From NCBI GenBank assembly GCA_905234495.1, contig CAJOHE010000012.1, forward strand, positions 47,577 to 97,048: DNA of 49,472 nt, written 5' to 3'. The position numbers and the translations under genes were made by a program. Positions 1 through 9,818 of this stretch are shown here, piece by piece. The notes under the pieces are model-generated. The model was not told the DNA's origin and ran no database searches. It saw only the letters and a list, made by a program, of their open reading frames with translations. How positions within the stretch are numbered: position 1 is the stretch's first letter; each line of letters begins with the position of its first letter. Source of the stretch: an uncultured Eubacterium sp. GTDB lineage: Bacteria > Bacillota > Clostridia > Oscillospirales > Acutalibacteraceae.

Positions 1-28
1 CACTCTAGCCAAACTGAGTTACACCTCG
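1..28 (-). tRNA. 5' end of a tRNA gene, probably tRNA-Pro, cut by the window edge
   Basis: Read on the minus strand from 28 to 1, the sequence gives a 7-nt acceptor arm (CGAGGTG), TA, then a D-arm with the stem ACTC/GAGT around an AGTTTGGCTA loop. This is the canonical start of a bacterial tRNA. The anticodon lies outside the window. The near-identical copy at 173-211 continues into an anticodon arm with loop TTTGGGT, which implies anticodon TGG (proline), so tRNA-Pro is inferred for this copy as well. It is incomplete because of the window boundary. Confidence 0.6.
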
Positions 29-211
29 TTATTGATTTTTTCCTTCTTTCATTTCCTGCTTTGCTCGCCCTCTTGCAAAATCGTCGTCTCATCCGCTCCC
101 GCGGCTGACGCTCGTGTTGCTGCGCTTCCTCAAGCTCCCTTCATCTGCCACCGGCAGCGGTCGCTTTCGTCACCCAAAGCAGGCACTCCAGCCAAACTGA
201 GTTACACCTCG
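29..211 (-). repeat. Small element carrying a duplicated tRNA 5' half (tRNA fragment 173-211)
   Basis: A 30-bp block at 1-30 recurs at 184-213 with one mismatch. The second copy matches the tRNA 5' half and extends through the 5' side of the anticodon stem and the loop (minus strand 211 to 173), then diverges with no 3' half, so it is a tRNA fragment and not a gene. About 140 bp separate it from the tRNA at the edge. That body contains a perfect small hairpin (CTGCC-ACC-GGCAG, 145-157). An open frame on the plus strand across this element has no Shine-Dalgarno and looks non-coding. Apart from this element and the terminator, 1-300 holds nothing I recognise. Confidence 0.5.
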
Positions 212-260
212 TTGTGCTAAAATATTATATCAAATGAGGTAATAAAAATCAATAGTTTTT

Positions 261-290
261 AACAAAAAAGGAAGGGGTTGAACCCCTTCC
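261..290 (-). terminator. Rho-independent terminator of the tad operon
   Basis: Stem GGAAGGGGTT (270-279) pairs with AACCCCTTCC (281-290). On the minus strand it is followed by six T residues (264-269 read in reverse). It lies 10 bp beyond the stop of the giant Tad-domain gene, so it ends the operon. Confidence 0.9.
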
Positions 291-300
291 TCGTTTGTTA

Positions 301-3300
301 TTAATAGTAGAACGGTTTGTCGCCGGATACGTAATTCGGATTATCCTTAGCCCTGAACTGATAGTACCATGACATTCCGTTGAGGTCGTTTTCTGCCCTC
401 TCAAATTCCTTCTCGGAGATGAGATATACAGAGCCTGACTCAGCTACGTTGAGCTGCATCGTTCTCCAGTTGGTGAACCTGTGGAGAGCTGTGTAGTACG
501 CATTGAAGAGTACTCTGTCGCCCAGCATGCTGCCCCAGATTTCGGTGTAGTAGCCGTCGATATCAACATTACCCTCGGGTGCATAGAACAGCGCGCCTAT
601 CTTGCCGTAAATCGCATTGTAGTTAACATCTGCCTGATACGAGCTGATTGCGTTGGGAAGCTGTTTTGCGTTTCTCTCTGCGTTCTCACTCTTGGTGTAG
701 ATGCAGACGAGATTTACGTTACCCCTGTTTGCAACAAGATATGTGAGCTTCATATCCATTGTTGTGATGATGTTGATTTCGTTGTCGGCGTATACAACTA
801 CCGGGAAGGTGTAGCCGTTTGCGGAAGCCCAGCCGTAGGTGTCAAAGCCTGTTACGGACTCGTTGCCCTTGAATACGTCGAGCGATACGTTCAGGCTCGG
901 TGCGGTAAGGTCAAAGTCGTGGCCGAGGTAAACAAGGCTGCTCTGACGAAGTACGCACTGGCCGAGAACCTTACAGTCGTATGTGCCGAAGAGCGACGCG
1001 TTCTTGTTGAGCGTGAGCTCGCCGAGGCTGTAGATACTGCCGTTATGGGGCAGGAACGTATTTGAAAGTTCGTTTGCAACATTGAGTGCAAAGTCCTTAA
1101 TCCAGCCAAGGATTGTGCCGTCGTTTTCTGCAACATACGGAACATATTCATAAGTGATGTTTTCGAAACTCGGCGGAAGTACCCACATATCGGAATTACT
1201 ACGAAGCGTGATGTACTTCGGCGAGAATACGTAGTTACCTACCGCAACCTGTGAATATGCAAACTCCTTGATGTAGCCCGTGTAGGTTACAAGCTTCTTG
1301 CCGATGTAGAAGTTTCCGCCCTTCGCATAGTCGGTGTTGTCGCTTGCAAGCTCTTCTGCGGTATCAACGGTCTTCTGGTCAACGATTGCTTCCTCGTTTA
1401 CCGAGATTTCCTGTTCAGCCTCAGCGCCCTGTCCGGTCTCTGTCTGGCCTTCTTCGGGATTCTCTTCGCTGCCGTTTTCTTCGTACTGGTCCTCGCCGCC
1501 TTCGTTTACGCCGTTGGTTATCGTCGAGGCTCGTGCGCCGTCTCCCTGCTGAATCGTCTCGTCAAACTTACCGAGCTCGATATAGCTCCATGCGGTCATA
1601 TTGCCGCCTACGAAGGTATCGCAGCCGTCGCGAAGCTTGATGAACGAGCCGGCAGCCTCCATTGAGCCGTTTACACGGAACTTGGAGAATACGCCGCCGT
1701 CGATTGAAGTTCCCGAACGAAGCTTCTTTCCTACAAAGATTTCAGCGTCGTGACGAAGCGTCAGGTAGTTCCACGTGTTGAAGTCTTCCTTAACGTGAAG
1801 AGCTGACGACGCGAATATCTTGGTGTATCTCTGCGAGGTGAAGTTGCCGCCTACGTACATATATGCCGCACGCGAGAAGTGGTATCTTGCACGCTCTGAA
1901 GCGGACGCCGATACAATCGCCTCGGTTTCGTCCTTTCCGTCGAGCGCCTTACCGAGCTCTACGTAGTTCGGGCAGTAGAAGTTGCCGTAAATATAGGTCT
2001 TGGTCATATCACGAATCTTCGTCGTATCGTTTACAAACATACTGCCGTTTGAAATAATCGTCGAATTCGGATATACGTCGAGACACTGGGCAACGTAGAA
2101 TCTGTAGTTATCGCTGTGCAGGAAGTTCTGGATAAGCGTTCTCAGAACGTTGTTCCTGTCGGCGTCGATAAGCTTCTGAATGAAGTTGCCGCTGGTGTCG
2201 TAAAGGTTCTTCTGACCTTCAACTACGAGAGTACAGTTGTTCTTCATATAGAGCTTCGAGTTCGCGTAGAACGAGCCGCCGACGTAGATGCTTGTATTTG
2301 AATATACGTGCATATCACGGGTGTCGTTTGTGTTCGTTGAGTCGGTTGAGGAAATACCCATTGTGTTGTTGTACATATTTCCGCCGACGTATACGAAGCA
2401 ACGTGAGAACTCGTCGTTATAGTCGAACTCTTCGCTGATATTAATCTTTGACGCACGCTTTGCGGTGTAGTCGCCCTGACACATAAAGATTGAACCGCCG
2501 AGGCTCGAATCACCCATAATCGCGATAACGGATGAGCTCCATGCGTTACCGTTGATGAAGGTGTTTGTATTTGCCTGACAAACAAGAGCCGAAATGTTGT
2601 ACGCCAGAGCCTTGTTGGAGTAAACGGTGAGGTTACCGTCTACGTACATTGTACCCCAGTTCTGAACGGTACCCGCAATCTGGTCGTCCGCAGCGTCTTC
2701 GCTTGCGCCGAACTGAAGGTTGCCGCCTGCATAGAAGAGTGCGTTTCTGTTGATTTGCGGCGGAGCGTTGTCCTTATCGCCGTAGCAGAAGCCGTTGATG
2801 AAGGAGTACGAACCCGTACGGTTATCGCCCATACCGATAATCTTCTCGAATACTTCCATATGGTTAATGTAGTATGCGTGTGAAGAATATCCTACCGAGC
2901 CGAATGCAACCATCTTTCCGCCGTTGAGAAGAACCATACCGTACTTCATATCGTTCTGTGCCGAAAGCGTTGCATTGTATCTGTTGTGAAGACCGCCCGA
3001 AGCGTCGATTCCGCCGGTGTGCATTACCGCGTTATTGTAGTTTACTACCGAGAGTCTCGGTGTGTGTCTGAACGCATTCTTGTTCTGACCTACAAGAGCA
3101 AGAGTTGAATCCCAGAGGTCGCTGCGCTGTCTTGTGTAACGGCGTTCAGATGTGTAGAACGCGCTTTCAACAACGTAGTAACCGCGAATGTCGAACTTTT
3201 CTCTTGCGTAAATCTGACCTGCGTTTTCAATGTAACCGTCAAGCTTTATGCTTCCGTTTCCGCCGATGTAGATTATCGAATTTGTGGAAACGTTCTGGAT

Positions 3301-6300
3301 TGACCTGCCCATATTGACAGCGAGCTCGTTGTCATCGAAGGTGATAGCGCCTGACTTGTACTTGAACTTAGCAGTCGGGCTGTCCATGGTTGCGTCGGTA
3401 GTCCACGTTGAGCCGGAAGCTATAACCAGATTACCGTCAACAACGATGAGCTTACCGTCGTTATAAAGCGTACTGCCTATTGTGAAGTCCTTCTGACAGC
3501 TCAGACAACCGCCGCCGTTGATTCTTACAGCCTGGTCTGCTCCGCCGGCGAATGAACCGCTTACATAGGTGTTACCGCCGTCCTGAACGATGGACGTGTT
3601 ACGGTCGCCGACCTTGTAAAGTCCGTCGGTGGTGTAGCCGCTGATTACAACGTTGTTATCAATATAGAGGTTACCTCTGCCGAGGAAGTGACCCGAAAGA
3701 GTAAGCGTTGCAAGCGTGCTGCTTGTAGAACCGTTGTTATTACCGATGAACGTATCGGAATAAGTGCCGAGAATGAGCTCTTCCTTATTTGTCATTGACG
3801 GAAGATTTGTCGCGTGGTATCCGCCCATCAGATACATACAACCGTAGTTTGTGATACGGCAGTATTCGATATTTGTGGTACCGCCGACATAGAGCATACC
3901 CTTATTGTACTCGTCACCGTCGATGAGGAAGTATCCCTGGTCGGATGAACCGGAACCCGTACCTCTTACATTGAGGTCGCCCGTTGTGGCAAGCTTTCCG
4001 AATTTACCGATTCCGAGTCTCTTAAGATTGATAGCCTCGCCGTTCTGTCTCTTGATATAAATATCGCCGTTGATGTTGAGACCCATTGCGCTCGGGAAGG
4101 TGCTTGACGGGCCGCAGAAGATTTCACTCTTGTGAGCAGCGTCATCGGATTCCGCTGTCAGACAACCTGCGTCGCCGCCTGTGTATGAGCCCTTGAGCGC
4201 GATACCCGTTCTGCCGTAAACCTTTGAGCCGTTGGTCGCCTTAATTCCTGCTGCGGTAATAGTTCCCGTGCAGTAGAATGAATGGGCGTTACTTACGGTC
4301 AGAATACTGTTTGTATATGCGGTTGCAGTACCGAATACAGCGTTGCCGTTTACAACGGTCTTACCCGAATTCTTGAGTTCAACCTGGTCGGAAGCGACTT
4401 TCAAATCAGAGTACGCATAAATTGTTCCCCAGTTTCTTGTATACATACTCGACATCGTCGTTGTAAGGGGATAAGAGCTCGTACCCTTGAGGTACATAGT
4501 CGAACCTGACTGTTCATTGTTATAAACATCCAGATTTCTGAATCCGCCATAGATACTTACAATAGCGTTCTGTGTGCTTGAATTATTGCCGTCGTCAATA
4601 CTCTTGCGGGCAGATACCCAGATAAAGCGCTGTTTATTTGCCGCGTTATTATTTACGCCAAGATAACCGCCGATATAAACCTTTGGATTATTTGCAACAA
4701 ACAGGATATTTTTAGCACATTTTTTAAGGTCCCATTTGCTGTCGTCGTCCGCCGTTGTGTTACCGGCTTCAACGTTACCGCAAGCATAGAAGCAGCAATC
4801 GCTGTCGCCCTGAACCGCTATTGCCTGGCTGCAGATAACGTTTCCGCCAACGTAGATTTTACCCTTATTTGAGTTTATGATTGAGAACCAGTCAAGGCCG
4901 TCTTCTACAACAAGGTCGCCTGTTACGTAGATAATACCCGAGTTTTCAAGACGGTGGCTTGAGCCGGTAATTGTAAGGTTGTTAACCTTAAGATATACGC
5001 CTGCGTTAACCGTGAGTCCGGGAACGCTGAGGTCGCCGTTTATATACTTGTTGGTTGTAAGAGTCAACCAGCTGTTGTAACTACTTGTTACGTTGCCTGC
5101 ATAGAAGGTTGCGCCTGACGGAACAGTGTAATCCGAACAGTTAAGGTCGTCATTTACAATCAAAGTAGCTGTAGAGCCGAGAGAGATTGTAGTTGCAGTA
5201 ACTGTACCTGCCGATAATTTTGCGCCTGCAGGAATTGTAAGGGTGCCCGTAACTGTAAGCGTTCCTCTTACAACTACTGTTGACTGGGTGTCAAGCGTAA
5301 GGTCGGTACAGGTTAAGTTGCCGTTAACAATTATCTGGTTCTTGTTTCCTGCACTGCCCCTGTTGGTGGTCATGGTAATGCTGTTCTTTGTCTGCATATT
5401 GCCGTCGCAAAGGATAATTGCGCCGTCTTCCATTGTGACCTTACCTTCGCCCTTGCTTGAAGTACCAACATAAACGCTGCTTTTTACTGCGGCGAATGAG
5501 TATGAATACATATCCCAGTTGTTGTCAACCTTAAGGCCGTAACCGCTTGAATCGCTGCCGTCAATAACAAGACCGGAATTCTGAGCCTGAACAAGTGCTT
5601 TATCGCCCTGAGTATACATATAATTGGGGGTTCTGAATCTCATGGACTTACCGATATAGAAGCCCTTTGTCTGAATATTGTGCTCTCCTGAGCCATCTGA
5701 AACCCAAGCTGAGGAAACCTTGTACCAGTCATCTCCTGTAGCAGTACTGTATTTTGTACCTTCTTTAGGAATAATACCGCTTCTGTTTCTTGCAACTGCG
5801 CCGTCGGTGGGCTCGATTACTTTATAGTAATCACCTTTTCTTAAACCTTCGGTACCCTGCCATGCACGGATTGAACCGTCATTGTTACAAATGATTATCT
5901 TGTTTGCAGGGCTATTGTCCCAGTCAGCGCTTGCCGTATATGTGTTCCAGCTGCTGTGATAGTTATCAAGTGCAGTAATGAAGGTGTTGGCAGTTGTATT
6001 ATATTTAATACCAATATCTACCTGCCATGTATCGGAATTGTTTAATGCAGAGTTCCAGCCCCAGATACCGCGGTTTACGATATCATTTGTATTTGTGGTT
6101 GATGCCTCATACTGCGGATACGGATTTCCGTTTCCGCTGCCACCGCCGAACAGGTTGTCAATCGCTGCGGTTGCATTGTTATATTCTACTGTAGGTGTAT
6201 AATTTGTATTATTCTTTACGAGGAATACGCCTGTTTCTGCAGGAACGTTGAAGTTTGTATCGCTTGCAAGAGCCGTCTGCTTTGCATCATAAGATGTGCC

Positions 6301-8715
6301 CGAAGACGCCGAGATGCTTGCCTTCTTCCTGTCTACCGCATCCTTTGCGTAGCTCTTCATAATGTCGGTGGTGGAATTATATATATTATGATTATAATAT
6401 TTCTGAACCGCACCGTAACCGTAGTTGGTTAAATCGTCCTCATCCTCGGCAAATTCAGCCGCCTTGAATTCCTCAACGTGGGTTGCAGCGTCCTTGAGAT
6501 ACTGGATACCCTGTGAGTTCGGCGCCGTGAAGAGCGAATAGCCGTTGAGCGTTGTTCTTGCGTCGCCTGTAAGAAGCGTTGCCGCAGCGGCTTCGCTTGT
6601 CTGATTGTACTTGAGAAGAGGTGTTGTATCAAGCCTTGTGTAGTCGCTTGTGTACTTGAACGTTTCGTCCTCATACTTTGTTTCGTCAACGATGGTCTGA
6701 AGCTTTTCGGTAAGGTGGGCAACAGCTTCCTTAACTGTTCTGTCGCCGAAGATATCCTTATATGTAAAGCTGTATCCGCCGTATTCGAAGCTGATGAGAT
6801 TGTACTCGGAGCCGAACGTGTAGGTAGCGGCTACCGAGGTATGATTGATTTTGAACGAAGCGGTACCCCATTCAACGGGAAGCGTGCCCTGGTCGAAGAA
6901 ATCGTATGAACCCGTTCCGTCCGAGTTAAGAATAAGTCTTGTTGACGTGGGGTTGGTCGGGTCGTTTTCATATGCCTTACGTACAGACTTAGGCATTGTT
7001 GTTGAATAGAGATAGTATTCGCCGACCATCTTTTCGTGGTCAGTAGCGTCTGCGCCAAACTCGACAAGCGACTTTGTTGCCGACCTTACCGAGGTGTTGA
7101 CCTGACGCTCGAAGTACGGTTTCATATTCGGAACGGTGATGTATTCGCTGTTTTCCTGGAAGGTGCGGAATACCGCAAAGCGAGCGCCCGCATAGGTTTC
7201 AGGCGACATACTTGCTCCGTATGAACCTGTGAGATGTGAAAGGTCACGGTTTACAACGCTGCCCTGAACCGTAAGGTTTGCGGGGAAGGTTGAAATGCTG
7301 GGGTCCACATCGTCCTTTGTAAATTTGATACCGTAGTTGATTGAGCCGCTGACGTCTGCGATATTTGCATATCTCATTGTCGGGGAAGCTGCGTTTGCGT
7401 CAACGTAAAGCTGGTCAACGCCCGCAGTGTTTACAAGCTCCTGCATACCGTCGAGACCGAGCTGCTCGCCCTGGTCAAGGTAGTTTTCGGCTTTAGCCTG
7501 GCTTACGTTATATACAATCTGTGACTGTTTGATAAGCGAAAAACTGAGGTATGAACTCGTCTTTGCGCCGAAGTTTAAATTATCTGCCTGATTCTTGATT
7601 GCGGTCTGCTGAGCCGATGAAACAAGGCTGTGAGCCGGATCCTGGAAATACTTGTCGGCAGCGTCTCTGTACGCCGTCTGAAGCTGGCTGAGATTATTCG
7701 TTGAGCCGAAATCTACGGTGTTTAAAATATTGAGCGCAGCCTGAGTCTGCTCAAGGTACTGCTGGTTCTGAACATAAACGTGTGTCTTGGAATCACCGCT
7801 GTTTTTGAGCGAGTTGTCAAATGCAATATCGTCAACCGCGGTGTATGTTACCTGTCCGTAATCGTCGTATGACTGCTCGTCATCAACCATTATGGTATTG
7901 TATGCTTCTTCATTGTACTGGGTGTCACCGTCGTAGTCCCTGTCCTTAACACGGCTTACGTTGAGCGCCTGAACACCGATGGCGATGTTGGAGTTAGAAT
8001 GAACATCACCGTCAGTGATAACCTCTGACAGGTTGATATGAACTACGTCGTTATAGTTGGGTGTTCCGCCGAAGATGCCTATAATCGGCTGGATGAAATT
8101 GCTGTTGATTCCGTTGATTAAATCCTGGATTCCGCCTGCAATACTGTTGATAGTGCTGTTGGTTCTGCCGTTGATGTCTACCGTCGGAAGGCTGGCTGTA
8201 CCCTTTGTTGAGCCGCCGAATACGGTATACTTGAGTGCCCTTGGCATAGCAACGTAGTTAGCGTCGCACTTAACGTATGCGGTCTTCTTGAGATGAAGCG
8301 AGTCAATATCGAGAACTGTCGCAAGGAGGGTTCTGTCGTCAACCTCTGCGGTAATCTTGTAGTAACCGGTTGTGATGTATTCGCCTTCGTACATCGTCTC
8401 CTCGTCGGCAACCGATCTCTCTTCGATATCAACGGTAAGACTACCGTTAAATCTTTCGTCATCCTTGTCATATCCGTTCTTGGCAAGGTATTCGTATGCC
8501 ACGTCCTCAAGCGAGGTGTCAACCGAACCGAGGCTCGACGCAACAGCCGTTGCAGCAGAGTCAACAGCGTTTTGCAGTTTGGCGCCCATATAATGGTTCA
8601 GACCAATATCTATGGTAAGCGCAGTAAATCCGATCATGGCGGTCAGAATTAAAGCACTCCATACGGTAATGGCACCGTTTTCCTTTCTGAAACGAATTCT
8701 TATTTTATTCTTCAA
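301..8715 (-). CDS. Giant Tad-domain (TadG-like) surface protein with a long beta-solenoid body
   Basis: About 2,804 residues. The N-terminus is TadG-like: a basic start, one hydrophobic segment (about residues 16-38), then KLQNAVDSAATAVASSLG, the typical Tad-family stretch after the membrane helix. From about residue 1000 the protein is built of many short units of 25-40 residues ending in variants of (I/V/F)YVGGN, VNGN, YVTGDL or FINGN, separated by T/S/N-rich turns. This pattern fits a right-handed parallel beta-helix. A Glu/Gln-rich linker lies near residues 2390-2465 and a final solenoid block follows. No C-terminal anchor or sortase motif is visible. The start is probably TTG at 8715, six bases after AAGGTGA; an in-frame GTG at 8724 has no spacing. 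It is the last gene of the tad operon. Role inferred: pilus-associated or cell-surface adhesin or scaffold. Confidence 0.85.
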   Translation of the reverse strand: MKNKIRIRFRKENGAITVWSALILTAMIGFTALTIDIGLNHYMGAKLQNAVDSAATAVASSLGSVDTSLEDVAYEYLAKNGYDKDDERFNGSLTVDIEERSVADEETMYEGEYITTGYYKITAEVDDRTLLATVLDIDSLHLKKTAYVKCDANYVAMPRALKYTVFGGSTKGTASLPTVDINGRTNSTINSIAGGIQDLINGINSNFIQPIIGIFGGTPNYNDVVHINLSEVITDGDVHSNSNIAIGVQALNVSRVKDRDYDGDTQYNEEAYNTIMVDDEQSYDDYGQVTYTAVDDIAFDNSLKNSGDSKTHVYVQNQQYLEQTQAALNILNTVDFGSTNNLSQLQTAYRDAADKYFQDPAHSLVSSAQQTAIKNQADNLNFGAKTSSYLSFSLIKQSQIVYNVSQAKAENYLDQGEQLGLDGMQELVNTAGVDQLYVDANAASPTMRYANIADVSGSINYGIKFTKDDVDPSISTFPANLTVQGSVVNRDLSHLTGSYGASMSPETYAGARFAVFRTFQENSEYITVPNMKPYFERQVNTSVRSATKSLVEFGADATDHEKMVGEYYLYSTTMPKSVRKAYENDPTNPTSTRLILNSDGTGSYDFFDQGTLPVEWGTASFKINHTSVAATYTFGSEYNLISFEYGGYSFTYKDIFGDRTVKEAVAHLTEKLQTIVDETKYEDETFKYTSDYTRLDTTPLLKYNQTSEAAAATLLTGDARTTLNGYSLFTAPNSQGIQYLKDAATHVEEFKAAEFAEDEDDLTNYGYGAVQKYYNHNIYNSTTDIMKSYAKDAVDRKKASISASSGTSYDAKQTALASDTNFNVPAETGVFLVKNNTNYTPTVEYNNATAAIDNLFGGGSGNGNPYPQYEASTTNTNDIVNRGIWGWNSALNNSDTWQVDIGIKYNTTANTFITALDNYHSSWNTYTASADWDNSPANKIIICNNDGSIRAWQGTEGLRKGDYYKVIEPTDGAVARNRSGIIPKEGTKYSTATGDDWYKVSSAWVSDGSGEHNIQTKGFYIGKSMRFRTPNYMYTQGDKALVQAQNSGLVIDGSDSSGYGLKVDNNWDMYSYSFAAVKSSVYVGTSSKGEGKVTMEDGAIILCDGNMQTKNSITMTTNRGSAGNKNQIIVNGNLTCTDLTLDTQSTVVVRGTLTVTGTLTIPAGAKLSAGTVTATTISLGSTATLIVNDDLNCSDYTVPSGATFYAGNVTSSYNSWLTLTTNKYINGDLSVPGLTVNAGVYLKVNNLTITGSSHRLENSGIIYVTGDLVVEDGLDWFSIINSNKGKIYVGGNVICSQAIAVQGDSDCCFYACGNVEAGNTTADDDSKWDLKKCAKNILFVANNPKVYIGGYLGVNNNAANKQRFIWVSARKSIDDGNNSSTQNAIVSIYGGFRNLDVYNNEQSGSTMYLKGTSSYPLTTTMSSMYTRNWGTIYAYSDLKVASDQVELKNSGKTVVNGNAVFGTATAYTNSILTVSNAHSFYCTGTITAAGIKATNGSKVYGRTGIALKGSYTGGDAGCLTAESDDAAHKSEIFCGPSSTFPSAMGLNINGDIYIKRQNGEAINLKRLGIGKFGKLATTGDLNVRGTGSGSSDQGYFLIDGDEYNKGMLYVGGTTNIEYCRITNYGCMYLMGGYHATNLPSMTNKEELILGTYSDTFIGNNNGSTSSTLATLTLSGHFLGRGNLYIDNNVVISGYTTDGLYKVGDRNTSIVQDGGNTYVSGSFAGGADQAVRINGGGCLSCQKDFTIGSTLYNDGKLIVVDGNLVIASGSTWTTDATMDSPTAKFKYKSGAITFDDNELAVNMGRSIQNVSTNSIIYIGGNGSIKLDGYIENAGQIYAREKFDIRGYYVVESAFYTSERRYTRQRSDLWDSTLALVGQNKNAFRHTPRLSVVNYNNAVMHTGGIDASGGLHNRYNATLSAQNDMKYGMVLLNGGKMVAFGSVGYSSHAYYINHMEVFEKIIGMGDNRTGSYSFINGFCYGDKDNAPPQINRNALFYAGGNLQFGASEDAADDQIAGTVQNWGTMYVDGNLTVYSNKALAYNISALVCQANTNTFINGNAWSSSVIAIMGDSSLGGSIFMCQGDYTAKRASKINISEEFDYNDEFSRCFVYVGGNMYNNTMGISSTDSTNTNDTRDMHVYSNTSIYVGGSFYANSKLYMKNNCTLVVEGQKNLYDTSGNFIQKLIDADRNNVLRTLIQNFLHSDNYRFYVAQCLDVYPNSTIISNGSMFVNDTTKIRDMTKTYIYGNFYCPNYVELGKALDGKDETEAIVSASASERARYHFSRAAYMYVGGNFTSQRYTKIFASSALHVKEDFNTWNYLTLRHDAEIFVGKKLRSGTSIDGGVFSKFRVNGSMEAAGSFIKLRDGCDTFVGGNMTAWSYIELGKFDETIQQGDGARASTITNGVNEGGEDQYEENGSEENPEEGQTETGQGAEAEQEISVNEEAIVDQKTVDTAEELASDNTDYAKGGNFYIGKKLVTYTGYIKEFAYSQVAVGNYVFSPKYITLRSNSDMWVLPPSFENITYEYVPYVAENDGTILGWIKDFALNVANELSNTFLPHNGSIYSLGELTLNKNASLFGTYDCKVLGQCVLRQSSLVYLGHDFDLTAPSLNVSLDVFKGNESVTGFDTYGWASANGYTFPVVVYADNEINIITTMDMKLTYLVANRGNVNLVCIYTKSENAERNAKQLPNAISSYQADVNYNAIYGKIGALFYAPEGNVDIDGYYTEIWGSMLGDRVLFNAYYTALHRFTNWRTMQLNVAESGSVYLISEKEFERAENDLNGMSWYYQFRAKDNPNYVSGDKPFYY

Positions 8716-8789
8716 GGCACTCACCTTCTTATATTAAAGCTTTCGCTTTTCTTACTTATTATTATATTACATTAATATTATTAACGTTA

Positions 8790-9443
8790 TTATTCGGACT
8801 TAGCGTCCTCCGCTTTTGAATGTGCAAGGGAAAATTCGGACTGAAGTCTGTAAATCAAATCCTCAGCCTTGTCGATTGCACTTTCGTAAATACGCGCAAC
8901 CTCGGAATACTTCTTAGCGTCTTCGCTTTCCATTCCCTGCTCGAGCTGCTGATTGAGCTCTTTGATTTCGTTGCGGTTTTTGTCAACCTTCTTTGTGAGA
9001 TGTGCAACGTCTCTCTGCATATCCCTGTTCTTTTCCTCAAGCTTCTTGTTTTCTTCCTGAAGAAGTCTGTTTCTCGTGGTGAGCTTTTCAATCTTTTCCT
9101 CATACTCAGCCTTTTCCGCGGTGGAAATAGCCGTCATATTCTCTGACTGAACGGGGTTTTCCCTGAGCTCATCCCTTTCCTTCTTCGTCTTTTCAAACAA
9201 GCTTGTCATCTGCTTGAGCTCGCTCTTGAGCTGGTCAAGCTCGCACGAGAGCATAGAGTTTTCATTCCTCAGATCGGCATAGCGCGAATCGAAGATTTCA
9301 GAAGCACTCTTGTTTGAATTGACAAGATTGTCTATGAAGGTATCAACCTGTTTCGGGTCGTACCCTCTGAGCACCTTGTCAAAGTTGTAGGACTTTGCAG
9401 AATTACCTAAAATGCTTTCTCTGTCAATTACTTCATTGCTCAT
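8790..9443 (-). CDS. DivIVA-domain coiled-coil protein
   Basis: 217 residues. The N-terminus contains KVLRGYDPKQVDTFIDNL (about residues 23-40), the hallmark GY-x3-(E/Q)VD-x-FL motif of DivIVA/GpsB proteins, which sense negatively curved membrane at poles and septa. The rest (about 45-200) is an almost unbroken heptad-rich coiled coil. The start ATG has AGGAG nine bases upstream. It lies between the DUF192 gene and the giant Tad-domain gene in the same direction, 25 bp and 66-75 bp away, so it is probably co-transcribed with the Flp pilus genes. A role in positioning the pilus machine at a pole or septum is inference. The chromosomal cell-division DivIVA normally sits near the ylm genes, which are absent here, so this looks like a dedicated paralogue. 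Confidence 0.85.
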   Translation of the reverse strand: MSNEVIDRESILGNSAKSYNFDKVLRGYDPKQVDTFIDNLVNSNKSASEIFDSRYADLRNENSMLSCELDQLKSELKQMTSLFEKTKKERDELRENPVQSENMTAISTAEKAEYEEKIEKLTTRNRLLQEENKKLEEKNRDMQRDVAHLTKKVDKNRNEIKELNQQLEQGMESEDAKKYSEVARIYESAIDKAEDLIYRLQSEFSLAHSKAEDAKSE

Positions 9444-9467
9444 ATATTCTAACTCCTAATAAAATAT

Positions 9468-9818
9468 TTACCGGCTGATAAATTCGAGCCTGTCACCCGC
9501 TTCTATGCCGAGCTCCTCGCAGACGCCGCTGTTGAGCTCGAGCACCTGATAGCACCCCTGAACCTTCTTTCGCACCTTCCGCGGCTTTACTGCTCTGTCA
9601 ATAAAGAGCACCTCGCCCTCCTTTGAAATTGCAACCGTATCGATATCGAACCTCATACCGAAGGTGTGAATTTCATTACAGGGTGTGAGAAGAAGCCCGT
9701 GGTCGCGGGGAATGGAGCGCCTGTACATCAGGCCCATAAATCTTCTGAAGAAATTACTTGCGTCCTCAACGTAGTCGCAGATAATCTCATCATTCTTTTT
9801 TAACTTCAAAATCTTCAT
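9468..9818 (-). CDS. DUF192 family protein
   Basis: 116 residues from the ATG at 9818 (MKILKLKKND). The features EIHTFGMRFDIDTVAIS, then VLFIDRAVKP and a C-terminal VLELNSGVCEELGIEAGDRL are the DUF192 signature, a small all-beta family of unknown function often found as a secreted or stand-alone protein. No signal peptide is present in this copy. The start codon overlaps the stop of tadC (TAATG), so translation is probably coupled. Members are seen near tad loci in other Gram-positive bacteria, but no reaction is known. The longer upstream frame overlaps tadC and lacks a better Shine-Dalgarno, so I rejected it. Confidence 0.85.
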   Translation of the reverse strand: MKILKLKKNDEIICDYVEDASNFFRRFMGLMYRRSIPRDHGLLLTPCNEIHTFGMRFDIDTVAISKEGEVLFIDRAVKPRKVRKKVQGCYQVLELNSGVCEELGIEAGDRLEFISR

